64,000 nucleotides of DNA from Pseudomonas sp. MM211 (GTDB taxonomy: Bacteria > Pseudomonadota > Gammaproteobacteria > Pseudomonadales > Pseudomonadaceae): contig NZ_CP081942.1 in the NCBI RefSeq assembly GCF_020386635.1, positions 620,001-684,000 of the forward strand. Reading direction: 5' to 3'. This document shows, one piece after another, positions 31,668 through 40,867 of the stretch. The position numbers and the translations under genes are program-made. The notes under the pieces are model-generated. The model was not told the DNA's origin, made no database searches, and was given only the letters and a program-made list of their open reading frames with translations. Numbering within the stretch: position 1 is the first letter of the stretch; each line of letters opens with the position of its first letter.

Positions 31668-32525
31668 TCAGAGCACGACGGTGCGGTTGGCGTTGAGGAA
31701 CACGCGTCGCTCGAGGAAATAACTGACGGCACGAGCCAGGGTCAGGCATTCGATATCCCGGCCTTTTGCCACCAGATCCTCGGGGTAGTGCGCATGATCG
31801 ACGCTTTCCACCCCCTGGGTGATGATCGGCCCCTCGTCGAGATCGTTGTTGATGAAGTGCGCGGTGGCGCCGACCAGCTTCACGCCCTTCTGATACGCCT
31901 GGTGATAGGGCTTGGCGCCCTTGAAACCGGGCAGCAGCGAGTGATGGATGTTGATCGCCCGGCCATCGAGCTTGCGGCACAGCTCGGCGGACAACACCTG
32001 CATATAGCGGGCGAGCACCACCAGTTCGGCGCCGGTGTCCTCGACCACCTGCATCACCCTGCGCTCCTGCGCCGGCTTGTCGTTGGGGTCGAGGGCAAAG
32101 TGGTAATAGGGGATGCCGTGCCAGTCGGCCAGCGGCTTGAGATCCGGGTGATTGGAGACGATGGCGGTGATATCCATCGGCAACTGGCCGGTGCGCTGGC
32201 GGTAGAGTAAGTCGTTGAGGCAATGATCAGCCTTGGAGACCATGATCACCACCTTGGCGCGGTAACCCGGCGGCGTCAGTTCTGTGCGCATCTCGAAGGG
32301 CGCGGTGCGCTCATCAAGGCCGGCGAGAAACGCCGCTTCGTCGAAACCGGCCTGGGCGCGGAATTCGACGCGGATGAAGAAGCGGCTGGCCAGCCGATCA
32401 TCGAAACTGTGGTGCTCGGTGACGTAGCAGCCCTGCTCGAACAGGTAGCGAGTAACCACATCCACGGTACCCAGCAGGCTCGGGCAATGGGCGGTGAGAA
32501 TCCAGGTATCGGGGGTGCGGCTCAT
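31668..32525 (-). CDS. purU: Formyltetrahydrofolate deformylase
   Basis: Hydrolyses 10-formyl-THF to formate and THF, recycling folate loaded by demethylation. It has 285 aa; ATG 32525 has AAGGA eight bases upstream, and the longer open frame is not used. An N-terminal ACT domain (about 8-85) precedes the formyl-transferase domain with INIHHSLLPGFKGAKPYHQA and GATAHFINNDLDEGPI, which hold the catalytic His and Asp. The N-terminal position in the sarcosine operon fits PA5420 (purU2). Confidence 0.95.
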   Translation of the reverse strand: MSRTPDTWILTAHCPSLLGTVDVVTRYLFEQGCYVTEHHSFDDRLASRFFIRVEFRAQAGFDEAAFLAGLDERTAPFEMRTELTPPGYRAKVVIMVSKADHCLNDLLYRQRTGQLPMDITAIVSNHPDLKPLADWHGIPYYHFALDPNDKPAQERRVMQVVEDTGAELVVLARYMQVLSAELCRKLDGRAINIHHSLLPGFKGAKPYHQAYQKGVKLVGATAHFINNDLDEGPIITQGVESVDHAHYPEDLVAKGRDIECLTLARAVSYFLERRVFLNANRTVVL

Positions 32526-32645
32526 GAAAGCGATTCCTTGTGGTGATCGCTCCCATGCGCCGGCCGGCAGTGCACGATGTGGAGCGTCATTGGCTGCGTC
32601 CATACGCAGCCTTTGGGAGTGGTAAAGCAAAGCAGGAGCGGCGGT

Positions 32646-32713
32646 CTGTGGGAACGGGCCATGCCCGTGACTTTTCGCGGGCATGGACTAGGCGTCCCCG
32701 CCCTCTCCCACAG
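32646..32713. repeat. Nested hairpin repeat between soxG and purU
   Basis: CTGTGGGA...TCCCACAG encloses CATGCCCG...CGGGCATG. This is the GTGGGA-CATGCCCG class of dispersed Pseudomonas palindromes. It sits in a 218-base gap within an otherwise tight operon and may act as an mRNA-stabilising or attenuating stem. Confidence 0.65.
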
Positions 32714-32743
32714 TTAGTCACTGCTTTTATCCTGCTCGCGGTC

Positions 32744-33373
32744 TCAGGCCTCCACAGCCAACCCGTACTCGGCGCTGGCATCCTGCAGCCACAGCCAGAA
32801 GTAGTCGGAGAAGCTGCGGCGGATCAGCAGCTCCCAGGTCTCCTCGCCGGTGCGGCGAATCACCAGTTGGGACTTGGCGAACACCGTGCCTACCGCCTTG
32901 CCCACCGGAAAGTTTTTCGGGTGAACGTCGTAGCTGCTGGACTTCATCAGCAGCTCGCGCACCTTGGGCCCGCGCAGCTCCAGCAGGGTCTGCCCTCCGC
33001 TGACGTTGACCACCGAAATATGCTGACCATCCAGCGTCTCGCGCAGCGTGCGCTCGACCTCGAACTCGCTGCCGCCTGGCACGATCAGCAGCCATTCGTC
33101 CGGGCCCAGCCACTGCAGAGAGGTATCGCCGTTGGCCACTAAGGTCAGTGCGCCCGGCAGCTCGAGGCCGAGGGCCTTGTGTACACCGCCAGCAAAATTG
33201 GCATCGTCGGCGTCGCCACGCAGGACCAGATGGCCCAGCAGGCTCTTCTCACGCAGGGTGACGCCAGCGCCCTGGCGGCCCTTGCCGGCCAATTCGTGCA
33301 ACCCGGCATGGTGCAGGGACGACTGCCCGGCGATGTCGGCAGGGCGTTGCTGATAAAGATTGGCGTTAGACAT
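32744..33373 (-). CDS. soxG: Sarcosine oxidase gamma subunit
   Basis: Smallest catalytic-complex subunit after SoxD of heterotetrameric sarcosine oxidase. It has 209 aa from ATG 33373, overlapping the soxA stop by 8 bases. The GcvT-like folate-binding fold shows in GPDEWLLIVPGG and LLIRRSFSDYFWLWLQDA. Together with SoxA it helps shape the THF site. Confidence 0.94.
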   Translation of the reverse strand: MSNANLYQQRPADIAGQSSLHHAGLHELAGKGRQGAGVTLREKSLLGHLVLRGDADDANFAGGVHKALGLELPGALTLVANGDTSLQWLGPDEWLLIVPGGSEFEVERTLRETLDGQHISVVNVSGGQTLLELRGPKVRELLMKSSSYDVHPKNFPVGKAVGTVFAKSQLVIRRTGEETWELLIRRSFSDYFWLWLQDASAEYGLAVEA

Positions 33374-36300
33374 TCTGGCGATCCCCTTTCGGGTCATAGA
33401 ACACGGAGCTGACGATTTCGGCTTCGATCACGCTGCCATCGACCAGCGGCGCGAAGACGCGCTCGCCGATGCGCTTGAGGCCGCCCCTGACCAGGGCCAT
33501 GGCGAAGGAATGGCCCATCGCGGCGCTCATGTAGCTGGAAGTGACGTGACCAACCATGGTCATCGGAATCTGCTGCTTGGGGTCGAAGACCAGTTGCGCG
33601 CCTTCTGGCAGTACCTTGTTCGGATCCACCGGCTTGAGGCCGACCAGTTGCTTGCGGCCTTCCTTGAGGGTGTCTTCGCGATTCATACCGCGCCAGCCGA
33701 TCCAGGAGAACGGCTTGGTACGCCCGACGCACCAGCCCATGTTCAGGTCGTCCGGGGTGACCGAGCCATCGGTGTCCTGACCGACGATGATGAAGCCCTT
33801 CTCGGCACGCAGCACGTGCATGGTCTCGGTGCCGTATGGGGTCAGGCCGTGCTTCTGGCCGGCGGCGATGATCTTCTCCCACACGCCCAGGGCATAGTTG
33901 GCCTGGACGTTGACTTCGTAGCTCAGCTCACCGGTGAAGGAAATTCGGAAGACCCGCGCCGGCACGCCGCCGACAGTGCCTTCCTTCCAGGTCATGAACG
34001 GGAAGGCGTCCTTGTCCAGGTCGATGTCGGTAACTTCGGCCAGCAGCTTGCGGCTGTTGGGGCCGGACAAGGTCATGGTCGCCCAGTGGTCGGTCACTGA
34101 AGAGAAGTACACCTTCAGCTCCGGCCATTCGGTCTGGTGGTAGATCTCCAGCCACTCCATCACGCGGGCAGCGCCGCCAGTGGTGGTGGTCATGACGAAA
34201 TGGTTGTCGGCCAGACAGGCCGTTACGCCGTCGTCGAAGACCATGCCGTCTTCCTTGCACATCAGGCCGTAGCGGGCCTTGCCCACGTCCAGCTTGGTCC
34301 AGGCGTTGGTGTAGACGCGGTTGAGAAACTCGCGAGCATCCGGGCCCTGAATGTCGATCTTGCCCAGGGTCGAGGCGTCGAGAATGCCCACCGCATTACG
34401 CACGGCCAGGCACTCGCGGGCCACCGCGGCGTGCAGGTCTTCATCTTTTTTCGGGAAGTACCAGGGGCGCTTCCACTGGCCGACGTCCTCGAACTCGGCG
34501 CCATTTTCCAGGTGCCACTTCTGGATGGCTGTGTAGCGCTTGGGCTCGAACAGATCGCCGCAATGACGACCGGCGATGGCGCCGAAGGTCACCGGGGTGT
34601 AGTTCGGGCGGAACATGGTGGTGCCCATTTCGGCGATGCTGATGCCCAGCGAACGGGCGGCAATGGCCAGACCGTTGATGTTGCCCAGCTTGCCCTGATC
34701 GGTACCGAAGCCCAGCGCGGTGTAGCGTTTGACGTGCTCGACCGACTCGAAGCCCTCACGGGTGGCCAGCTCGATACCGGCGGCGGTGACATCGTTCTGC
34801 TGATCGACGAACTGCTTGGGCGCACGTGCGGTGTTTTTGTCGTGCGGCACCTGGAACAGTGCAATCGACGCTTCCTCGATGCGCTTCTCGGCTTTCGGCA
34901 GCGTACCGCTCACGGGCTGGAAGCCCACTTCCGCGGCCGCTTTGGCACCGGCTTCGAAACCATCGGCGAGGCTGTCGCCCATGCCGAACACACCGTTCAC
35001 GGCACCAGCGCAATGACGCTTCTGGAAACCGTCACCCGGCACGAAAGCGAGGATGTCTTCACGCCAGACCGGACGACCGCCAAGGTGCGACGCCAGGTGC
35101 ACCACCGGGCTGTAGCCGCCGGAGCTGACGATCAGGTCGCAGTCGAGAGTCTCGCCCGGGCTGGTGACCTTGTGCCTGGCAGCGTCGATGGCGCAGATGC
35201 GCGCACCGGTGACACGCTTGCTGCCACGCGCCTCGACCACACCGCTGCTGGTGAGCACGCGCACGCCACGTCGCCGCGCTTCCTCGACCCAGCTGCCGCG
35301 CGGGTTGCTGCGGGCGTCCGCCACGGCCACCACCTGGCGACCGGCGTCGAGCCAGTCGAGCACCACGCGGTAGGCGTAATCGTTGTTGGTCGACAGCACC
35401 AGCTTCTGTCCGGGCGCCACGCCATAGCGGCGCACGTAGGTCGACACGGCATCGGCCAGCATGTTGCCGGGCACGTCGTTGTTGGCATACACCAGCGGGC
35501 GCTCGTGGGCGCCGGTGGCCAGCACCACGCGACCGGCACGCACACGATGCAGGCGCTGGCGCGGTTGGCCCATTGCCGCGACTTCACCGAGGTGGTCGGT
35601 GAGGCGCTGGTGGATGGTGAGGAAGTTGTGGTCGTGGTAGCCGTTGACCGTGGCACGCGCCAGCAGGGTCACTTCCGGCATGGCCTGCAGCTCGGCGATG
35701 GCCTTGGCGGCCCACTCGGCAGCTGGCATGTCGTCGAGCATCTCGCGGGTAGAGAGCAGGCTGCCGCCGAGCTCTTCCTGTTCATCGGCGAGAATGACCC
35801 GGGCGCCACTGCGGCCGGCGGCCAGGGCTGCAGCCAGCCCGGCAGGGCCGGCACCGACCACCAGCACGTCGCAGTGCTGGTTCAGGTAGTCATAGATATC
35901 CGGGTCGTTTTCTTTCGGCGCGCGACCGAGACCGGCGGCCTTGCGGATGTACTTCTCGTACGTCAGCCAGAGGTTCTGCGGGTACATGAAGGTCTTGTAG
36001 TAGAAGCCGGGCGGCATCATGCCGCCGCCGACCTTGCCGAGAATCCCCATCAGGTCGGTGTTGACGCTCGGCCAGCCGTTGGTGCTGGTGGCCGTCAGGT
36101 TCGCGTACAGCGCCTGCTGGGTTGCCCGCACGTTGGGGATCTGCGCCGCTTCGGCGGAACCGATCTGCAGCACGGCATTGGGCTCCTCGGCGCCGGCGGC
36201 AACGATGCCGCGCGGGCGGGAGTACTTGAAGCTGCGGCCGACCACGTCGACGCCGTTGGCCAGCAGCGCGGCGGCCAGGGTGTCGCCGGCATAACCCTGG

Positions 36301-36383
36301 TAGGTCTGGCCGTTGAAGCTGAAGGTCAGCGGCTGGCTGCGATCGATGCGGCCACCCTGGGAAAGACGATTGACCTGGCTCAT
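33366..36383 (-). CDS. soxA: Sarcosine oxidase alpha subunit
   Basis: Largest subunit of the enzyme that oxidises sarcosine to glycine, producing 5,10-methylene-THF or formaldehyde. It has 1005 aa. An N-terminal ferredoxin-like segment (FSFNGQTYQGYAGDTLAAAL) is followed by an NAD-binding Rossmann region VLVVGAGPAGLAAALAAG (about 175) and a C-terminal GcvT-like THF-binding half (GIPDASTLGKIDIQGPDARE-type region around 690-1005). ATGA overlap with soxD. Length and order are standard. Confidence 0.96.
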   Translation of the reverse strand: MSQVNRLSQGGRIDRSQPLTFSFNGQTYQGYAGDTLAAALLANGVDVVGRSFKYSRPRGIVAAGAEEPNAVLQIGSAEAAQIPNVRATQQALYANLTATSTNGWPSVNTDLMGILGKVGGGMMPPGFYYKTFMYPQNLWLTYEKYIRKAAGLGRAPKENDPDIYDYLNQHCDVLVVGAGPAGLAAALAAGRSGARVILADEQEELGGSLLSTREMLDDMPAAEWAAKAIAELQAMPEVTLLARATVNGYHDHNFLTIHQRLTDHLGEVAAMGQPRQRLHRVRAGRVVLATGAHERPLVYANNDVPGNMLADAVSTYVRRYGVAPGQKLVLSTNNDYAYRVVLDWLDAGRQVVAVADARSNPRGSWVEEARRRGVRVLTSSGVVEARGSKRVTGARICAIDAARHKVTSPGETLDCDLIVSSGGYSPVVHLASHLGGRPVWREDILAFVPGDGFQKRHCAGAVNGVFGMGDSLADGFEAGAKAAAEVGFQPVSGTLPKAEKRIEEASIALFQVPHDKNTARAPKQFVDQQNDVTAAGIELATREGFESVEHVKRYTALGFGTDQGKLGNINGLAIAARSLGISIAEMGTTMFRPNYTPVTFGAIAGRHCGDLFEPKRYTAIQKWHLENGAEFEDVGQWKRPWYFPKKDEDLHAAVARECLAVRNAVGILDASTLGKIDIQGPDAREFLNRVYTNAWTKLDVGKARYGLMCKEDGMVFDDGVTACLADNHFVMTTTTGGAARVMEWLEIYHQTEWPELKVYFSSVTDHWATMTLSGPNSRKLLAEVTDIDLDKDAFPFMTWKEGTVGGVPARVFRISFTGELSYEVNVQANYALGVWEKIIAAGQKHGLTPYGTETMHVLRAEKGFIIVGQDTDGSVTPDDLNMGWCVGRTKPFSWIGWRGMNREDTLKEGRKQLVGLKPVDPNKVLPEGAQLVFDPKQQIPMTMVGHVTSSYMSAAMGHSFAMALVRGGLKRIGERVFAPLVDGSVIEAEIVSSVFYDPKGDRQNV

Positions 36384-36706
36384 GCCGTTACTCCTTGGTC
36401 GACGGCCTTCTTCTCGGCGAGCGAAGCCTCAGTGACGCTGGGGCGCTCGCCGATCTTGTAGGTTTCGAGAATCTCGTAGCTCACCGTGTGGCGGGTGACG
36501 TTGAAGTACTGACGGCAGCCTGCTGCGTGAATCCACAGCTCGTGGTGGATGCCACGCGGGTTGTCGCGGAAGAACAGGTACTCGCCCCACTGCGCATCGG
36601 TGCAGGCGTTCGGATCCACCGGGCGGGGAATGTGCGCCTGGCCGCCAGCGTGGAATTCTTCTTCGGAACGCAGTTCGCCACAGTGAGGGCAGAAGATGTG
36701 CAACAT
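36380..36706 (-). CDS. soxD: Sarcosine oxidase delta subunit
   Basis: Small zinc-binding subunit of sarcosine oxidase. It has 108 aa with zinc ligand candidates Cys6 and Cys9 (FCPHCG) and His60 and Cys64 (IHAAGC). The C-terminal tail after about 90 is a little longer than usual. It is 55 bases from soxB and overlaps soxA. Confidence 0.95.
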   Translation of the reverse strand: MLHIFCPHCGELRSEEEFHAGGQAHIPRPVDPNACTDAQWGEYLFFRDNPRGIHHELWIHAAGCRQYFNVTRHTVSYEILETYKIGERPSVTEASLAEKKAVDQGVTA

Positions 36707-36761
36707 GTTCGGTACCTCCAGAAAACCATCGTCCCTCTCTCAGCGAGAGAGGGCGCCAAAA

Positions 36762-38012
36762 TCAATGCGCCACACCGGCTGCGCCGTGCTCGTCGATCAG
36801 CGCACCATTGTGGAAGCGCTCAATGGAGAAGGCCTTGGCCAGCGGATGCATCTCGCCCTTGGCCAGGCTGGCCGCGAACACGTTGCCCGAGCCTGGCGTG
36901 GCCTTGAAGCCACCGGTGCCCCAGCCGCAGTTGAAGAACAGGTTCTTCACCGGGGTCTTGGCGATGATCGGGCAGGCGTCCGGCGTGGTGTCGACGATGC
37001 CGCCCCACTGACGGTTCATGCGCACGCGCGAGAGCACCGGGAACATCTCGACGATGGCCTGCAGGGTGTGTTCTATGGTCGGATAGGAACCGCGCTGGCC
37101 GTAACCGTTGTAGCCGTCAATCCCGGCGCCGATGACCAGGTCGCCCTTGTCCGACTGGCTGATGTAACCGTGTACGGCGTTGGACATGATCACCGTGTCG
37201 ATGATGGGTTTGATCGGCTCGGAGACCAGCGCCTGCAGCGGGTGCGATTCCAGCGGCAGGCGGAAGCCGGCGAGCTTGGCCAGGTGACCGGAGTTACCGG
37301 CGGCGACCACGCCGACGCGCTTGGCGCCGATGAAGCCCTTGCTGGTTTCCACGCCGATTACCGCGCCGTCCTGCTTGCGGAAGCCGATGACTTCCGTCTG
37401 CTGGATCAGGTCGACGCCCAGGGCGTCGGCGGCGCGGGCGAAACCCCAGGCCACGGCGTCGTGACGGGCAACGCCACCACGGCGCTGCAGAGAGGCACCG
37501 AGCACCGGGTAACGGGTGTTCTTCGAGCAATCGAGGTAGGGAATCATCTCCGCCACCTGCTTGGCATCGACCACCTCGCCATCGATCCCATTGAGACGGT
37601 TGGCGCTGACGCGGCGCTCGATGTCACGCATGTCCTGCAGCGTATGACCGAGGTTGAACACACCACGCTGGGAGAACATGACGTTGTAGTTCAGGTCTTG
37701 CGATAGACCTTCCCACAACTTCATCGCGTGCTCGTAGAGGTGCGCGGACTCGTCCCACAGGTAGTTGGAACGCACGATGGTGGTGTTACGTGCGGTGTTG
37801 CCACCGCCCAACCAGCCCTTCTCGACCACGGCGACGTTCTTCACGCCGAACTCCTTGGCCAGGTAGTAGGCGGTAGCCAGGCCATGCCCGCCACCGCCGA
37901 CGATGATCACGTCATACACCGGTTTGGGAGTCGGGTTGCGCCACATGCGTTGCCAGTTTTCGTGGTGACTGAAGGAATGCTTGAACAGGCCGAAGCCGGA
38001 ATAGCGCTGCAT
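36762..38012 (-). CDS. soxB: Sarcosine oxidase beta subunit
   Basis: Flavin-bearing catalytic subunit; sarcosine is oxidised at its FAD, and the family carries covalently bound FMN at the alpha/beta interface. It has 416 aa from ATG 38012 with AGGAG upstream. Visible are the N-terminal FAD loop VIIVGGGGHGLATAYY and, near the end, CGWGTGGFKATPGSG. The frame remains open 42 codons upstream, but this includes the REP element and is not coding. Confidence 0.96.
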   Translation of the reverse strand: MQRYSGFGLFKHSFSHHENWQRMWRNPTPKPVYDVIIVGGGGHGLATAYYLAKEFGVKNVAVVEKGWLGGGNTARNTTIVRSNYLWDESAHLYEHAMKLWEGLSQDLNYNVMFSQRGVFNLGHTLQDMRDIERRVSANRLNGIDGEVVDAKQVAEMIPYLDCSKNTRYPVLGASLQRRGGVARHDAVAWGFARAADALGVDLIQQTEVIGFRKQDGAVIGVETSKGFIGAKRVGVVAAGNSGHLAKLAGFRLPLESHPLQALVSEPIKPIIDTVIMSNAVHGYISQSDKGDLVIGAGIDGYNGYGQRGSYPTIEHTLQAIVEMFPVLSRVRMNRQWGGIVDTTPDACPIIAKTPVKNLFFNCGWGTGGFKATPGSGNVFAASLAKGEMHPLAKAFSIERFHNGALIDEHGAAGVAH

Positions 38013-38038
38013 GGGGGACTCCTGAATTCTGTTCCAAC

Positions 38039-38094
38039 GTAGGAGCCGGCTCGCTGGCGACCGGTAAGACCGATCGCCGCCAAGCCGGCTGCCA
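38039..38094. repeat. REP pair, family A, between glyA and soxB
   Basis: GTAGGAGCCGGCTCGCTGGCGA is followed by an inverted, degenerate partner CGCCAAGCCGGCTGCC. It is the GTAGGAGCCGGCTTGCCGGCGA type of Pseudomonas REP. It fills the 98-base gap in the operon. Confidence 0.75.
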
Positions 38095-38110
38095 CGACAA
38101 CGACGATGCG

Positions 38111-39364
38111 TTAGCGATACACCGGGTAATCGGCACACAGCCCGGCAGCCAGGCCGGCCACCTGAGCCTCCACATCGGCATCGCCGAGGTGCTCGAGGAT
38201 GTCGCTTATCCAGCCAGCCAGTTCACGGCACTGAGCTTCCTTGAAGCCGCGGGTGGTGACCGCTGGCGTACCGATACGCAGGCCGGAAGTCACGAACGGT
38301 GACTGCGGATCGTTGGGTACGGCGTTCTTGTTCACCGTGATGCCGGCGCGACCGAGGGCTGCGTCGGCATCCTTGCCGGTGATGCCCTGCTTGATCAGCG
38401 AGAGCAGGAAGAGGTGGTTGTCGGTGCCACCGGAGACCACATCGAAACCGCGCTCGATGAACACCTCGGCCATGGCCTGGGCGTTCTTGATGACCTGCGC
38501 CTGGTAATCCTTGAAGCCAGGCTCGAGCGCTTCCTTGAAGCACACCGCCTTGCCGGCGATCACATGCATCAGCGGGCCGCCCTGGGCACCGGGGAATACC
38601 GCAGCGTTGAGTTTCTTCTCGATCTCTTCGTTGGCCTTGGCGAGGATCAGGCCGCCACGGGGCCCGCGCAGGGTCTTGTGGGTAGTGGTGGTCACCACGT
38701 CCGCGAGGGGAATCGGGTTCGGATACAGACCAGCCGCAACGAGACCGGCAACGTGGGCCATGTCGACGAACAGGTAGGCGCCGACCTTGTCGGCGATGGC
38801 GCGAAAACGCGGGAAATCCAGGGTCTTGGAGTAAGCGGAGAAGCCAGCTACGACCATCTTCGGCTTGTGCTCGAGGGCCAGGCGCTCGACCTCGTCGTAG
38901 TCGATCAGCCCGGTGTCGGTATCGATGCCGTACTGCACGGCGTTGTACAGCTTGCCGGACGAGCTGACCTTGGCCCCGTGGGTCAGGTGGCCGCCGTGGG
39001 CCAGGCTCATGCCGAGAATGGTGTCGCCGGGCTGCAACAGTGCCAGGTAAACGGCGGAGTTGGCGGAAGAACCGGAGTGCGGCTGCACGTTGGCGTAGTC
39101 GGCGCCGAACAGCTGCTTGGCGCGCTCGATGGCCAGCGCCTCGACCTTGTCCACATGCTCGCAACCGCCGTAATAGCGCTTGCCCGGATAGCCTTCGGCG
39201 TACTTGTTGGTCAGCCCGCTGCCCTGCGCCTCCATCACCCGCTTGCTGGTGTAGTTTTCCGAGGCGATCAGTTCGATGTGATGTTCCTGACGACGCTCCT
39301 CGGCATTCATCGCGCTGAGCAGTGCGTCATCGTAGCCCTGGATCTGATCTTGCTTGCTGAACAT
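38111..39364 (-). CDS. glyA: Serine hydroxymethyltransferase
   Basis: Pyridoxal-phosphate enzyme interconverting glycine and serine with 5,10-methylene-THF. It has 417 aa from ATG 39364 (a GTG one codon earlier is less likely). The PLP lysine lies in [16 protein letters not shown]. As first gene of the sarcosine operon (glyA1 in PAO1), it turns the glycine and methylene-THF from sarcosine into serine. In P. aeruginosa this operon is activated by SouR and sarcosine; the 168 bases upstream are the probable control region, but I cannot point to the site. Confidence 0.97.
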   Translation of the reverse strand: MFSKQDQIQGYDDALLSAMNAEERRQEHHIELIASENYTSKRVMEAQGSGLTNKYAEGYPGKRYYGGCEHVDKVEALAIERAKQLFGADYANVQPHSGSSANSAVYLALLQPGDTILGMSLAHGGHLTHGAKVSSSGKLYNAVQYGIDTDTGLIDYDEVERLALEHKPKMVVAGFSAYSKTLDFPRFRAIADKVGAYLFVDMAHVAGLVAAGLYPNPIPLADVVTTTTHKTLRGPRGGLILAKANEEIEKKLNAAVFPGAQGGPLMHVIAGKAVCFKEALEPGFKDYQAQVIKNAQAMAEVFIERGFDVVSGGTDNHLFLLSLIKQGITGKDADAALGRAGITVNKNAVPNDPQSPFVTSGLRIGTPAVTTRGFKEAQCRELAGWISDILEHLGDADVEAQVAGLAAGLCADYPVYR

Positions 39365-39532
39365 CACGTATCTCCCCGAAGCGCCTGGAGGCGCCGCATC
39401 TGGCTCGGTTGCTCGATATGAGTCTTGTTGCAGCGATGGTATGACTCGCCCTCGAGAACCAGATGCCTATGCACGCCACGGGAGATTGCGTTTGCGACAT
39501 GACCGAGTGTCGCAATTGCACATGCCGCAAAC

Positions 39533-40276
39533 TCAGATGAAGCGCAGTGCGACCAGCGCGAGAAAGTGCCCGGGATAGAACAGATAGGCCCAGCGTCGTA
39601 CCGGCGGTACCGGGAATGGCGGACGGGTGCGCAACAGCAGCAGGCCGAGCAGCGGGGCGAACAGGCAGATGGCGAGCACGCTCCAGGCGAACGGGTCGCC
39701 CCGAGCGGCGTCGCGATAGAAAGGCGCCCAATAGTTGGCCGCCAGGCAGCACAACATCGGCAGCAGCCAAGCGCCATAAGGCTTGCGCAGCGCCAGCAGG
39801 AACGCCGCCGGCAAGACCGCGCCGAAAGCGCCGAACATCAGCCACTCATGGCCGAACGCAGCGATAAAAAGCGCAGCCCCACCCAACCAGCAGGCCTGGG
39901 GCTGCGGGCGCTGCACAGCGTTGGCGATGAGCAGGCCGAGCACCAGGGTCGGCAGCACGTTGAGCGATTCCGCCGTGGGCACCAGCAGCCGATAAGGCCA
40001 CTCGGAGAGCAGCGAGAACAGTAGCAACCAGCCGAGATAACTCAGCGAGACAGCACTGGAATCGCCCACTCTCGGCCGTGCGACGTTGGCGGCGATGGCC
40101 AGACAGAACAGCGGAAAGGCCAGGCGGCCAGGTACGTAGAGGAAATACAGGGAGGGCCAGACATGGCGCAGGTGATCGATCAGCATGGTCAGCAGCGCCA
40201 GCCATTTGATCAGATCAAGGGCCGCGTCACGGCCGAAAGGCATTGGCTGAGCAAGTGGTGCTGGAGGCATGTGCAC
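39533..40276 (-). CDS. TraX-family membrane protein
   Basis: A 247-aa polytopic inner membrane protein. The opening DAALDLIKWLALLTMLIDH and repeated hydrophobic helices fit the TraX/acyltransferase-3-like family; F-plasmid TraX acetylates pilin, but chromosomal members have no proven role. It has about eight hydrophobic segments. Same strand as glyA with a 168-base gap. Confidence 0.8.
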   Translation of the reverse strand: MHMPPAPLAQPMPFGRDAALDLIKWLALLTMLIDHLRHVWPSLYFLYVPGRLAFPLFCLAIAANVARPRVGDSSAVSLSYLGWLLLFSLLSEWPYRLLVPTAESLNVLPTLVLGLLIANAVQRPQPQACWLGGAALFIAAFGHEWLMFGAFGAVLPAAFLLALRKPYGAWLLPMLCCLAANYWAPFYRDAARGDPFAWSVLAICLFAPLLGLLLLRTRPPFPVPPVRRWAYLFYPGHFLALVALRFI

Positions 40277-40377
40277 GCGTCACGCTGGGAGATGAGGCTG
40301 CACGGTAGAGGCTGTGGCTGCCTCGACGCAAATCAGAAGGCGGCGCAGGGCTGAACCCTGTGCCGCCAGTTCGAGGC

Positions 40378-40677
40378 TTACTGCAGTTTGGCGTTGCAGC
40401 TGCTCGAGGCCGTGACCAGGCGCTGCTGCAGCGCGGCATCCGGCGGAACCTGCTTGCTCATCTCGGCCATTTCGGCCTCACTGAACTCTTCGCTGACCTT
40501 GGTCGCGGCGCAATCGCAGAACGCAGTGAGTTGTTCCTGAGAGTGGCCGGACTGAGCGCCTTTCACGCATTCCTGCACGAAGGTCGACTTGGCTTCAGGG
40601 GACCAGGGTTCAGCTGCCACGGCCGGGAGGGCGAAGGCGAGCGGTGCGAGAAGTGCGATCAGATGACGGTAGCTCAT
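40378..40677 (-). CDS. Small secreted cysteine-containing protein, unknown function
   Basis: A 99-aa protein with a clear signal peptide (LLAPLAFALPAVAA, cut near residue 22). The mature part of about 77 residues has four cysteines (ECVKG, FCDCAA and a C-terminal SSCNAKLQ) and is acidic and helical. The pattern suggests a disulphide-bonded periplasmic protein. I do not recognise a named family. An AGGAG site precedes ATG 40677. Confidence 0.72.
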   Translation of the reverse strand: MSYRHLIALLAPLAFALPAVAAEPWSPEAKSTFVQECVKGAQSGHSQEQLTAFCDCAATKVSEEFSEAEMAEMSKQVPPDAALQQRLVTASSSCNAKLQ

Positions 40678-40867
40678 GGTGGGCTCCTGTAGCGTGGAAT
40701 CGGTGAGTCTTTGATTACGACTCTCTGCTTTGTGAGCCCACAGACCGCCGTGAGTTCAGAATGATTGCCCTGAACAATATGTCGCGCCAGCGAGTTCTAA
40801 GCCTGGGCAAGGCGGGCTAAAGTAGCGGCATACGCCCGGTTGGGGCGCAGCAGACAAGGATTTTCCA

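Noticed and set aside
34137..36461. A 774-codon open frame antisense to soxA
   Set aside because: Composition (His/Gly/Val-rich) is that of a reverse-strand shadow; soxA is a secure family match over its full length.
39365..39532. Glycine riboswitch in the glyA leader
   Set aside because: I could not find the paired conserved aptamer cores in this short gap.
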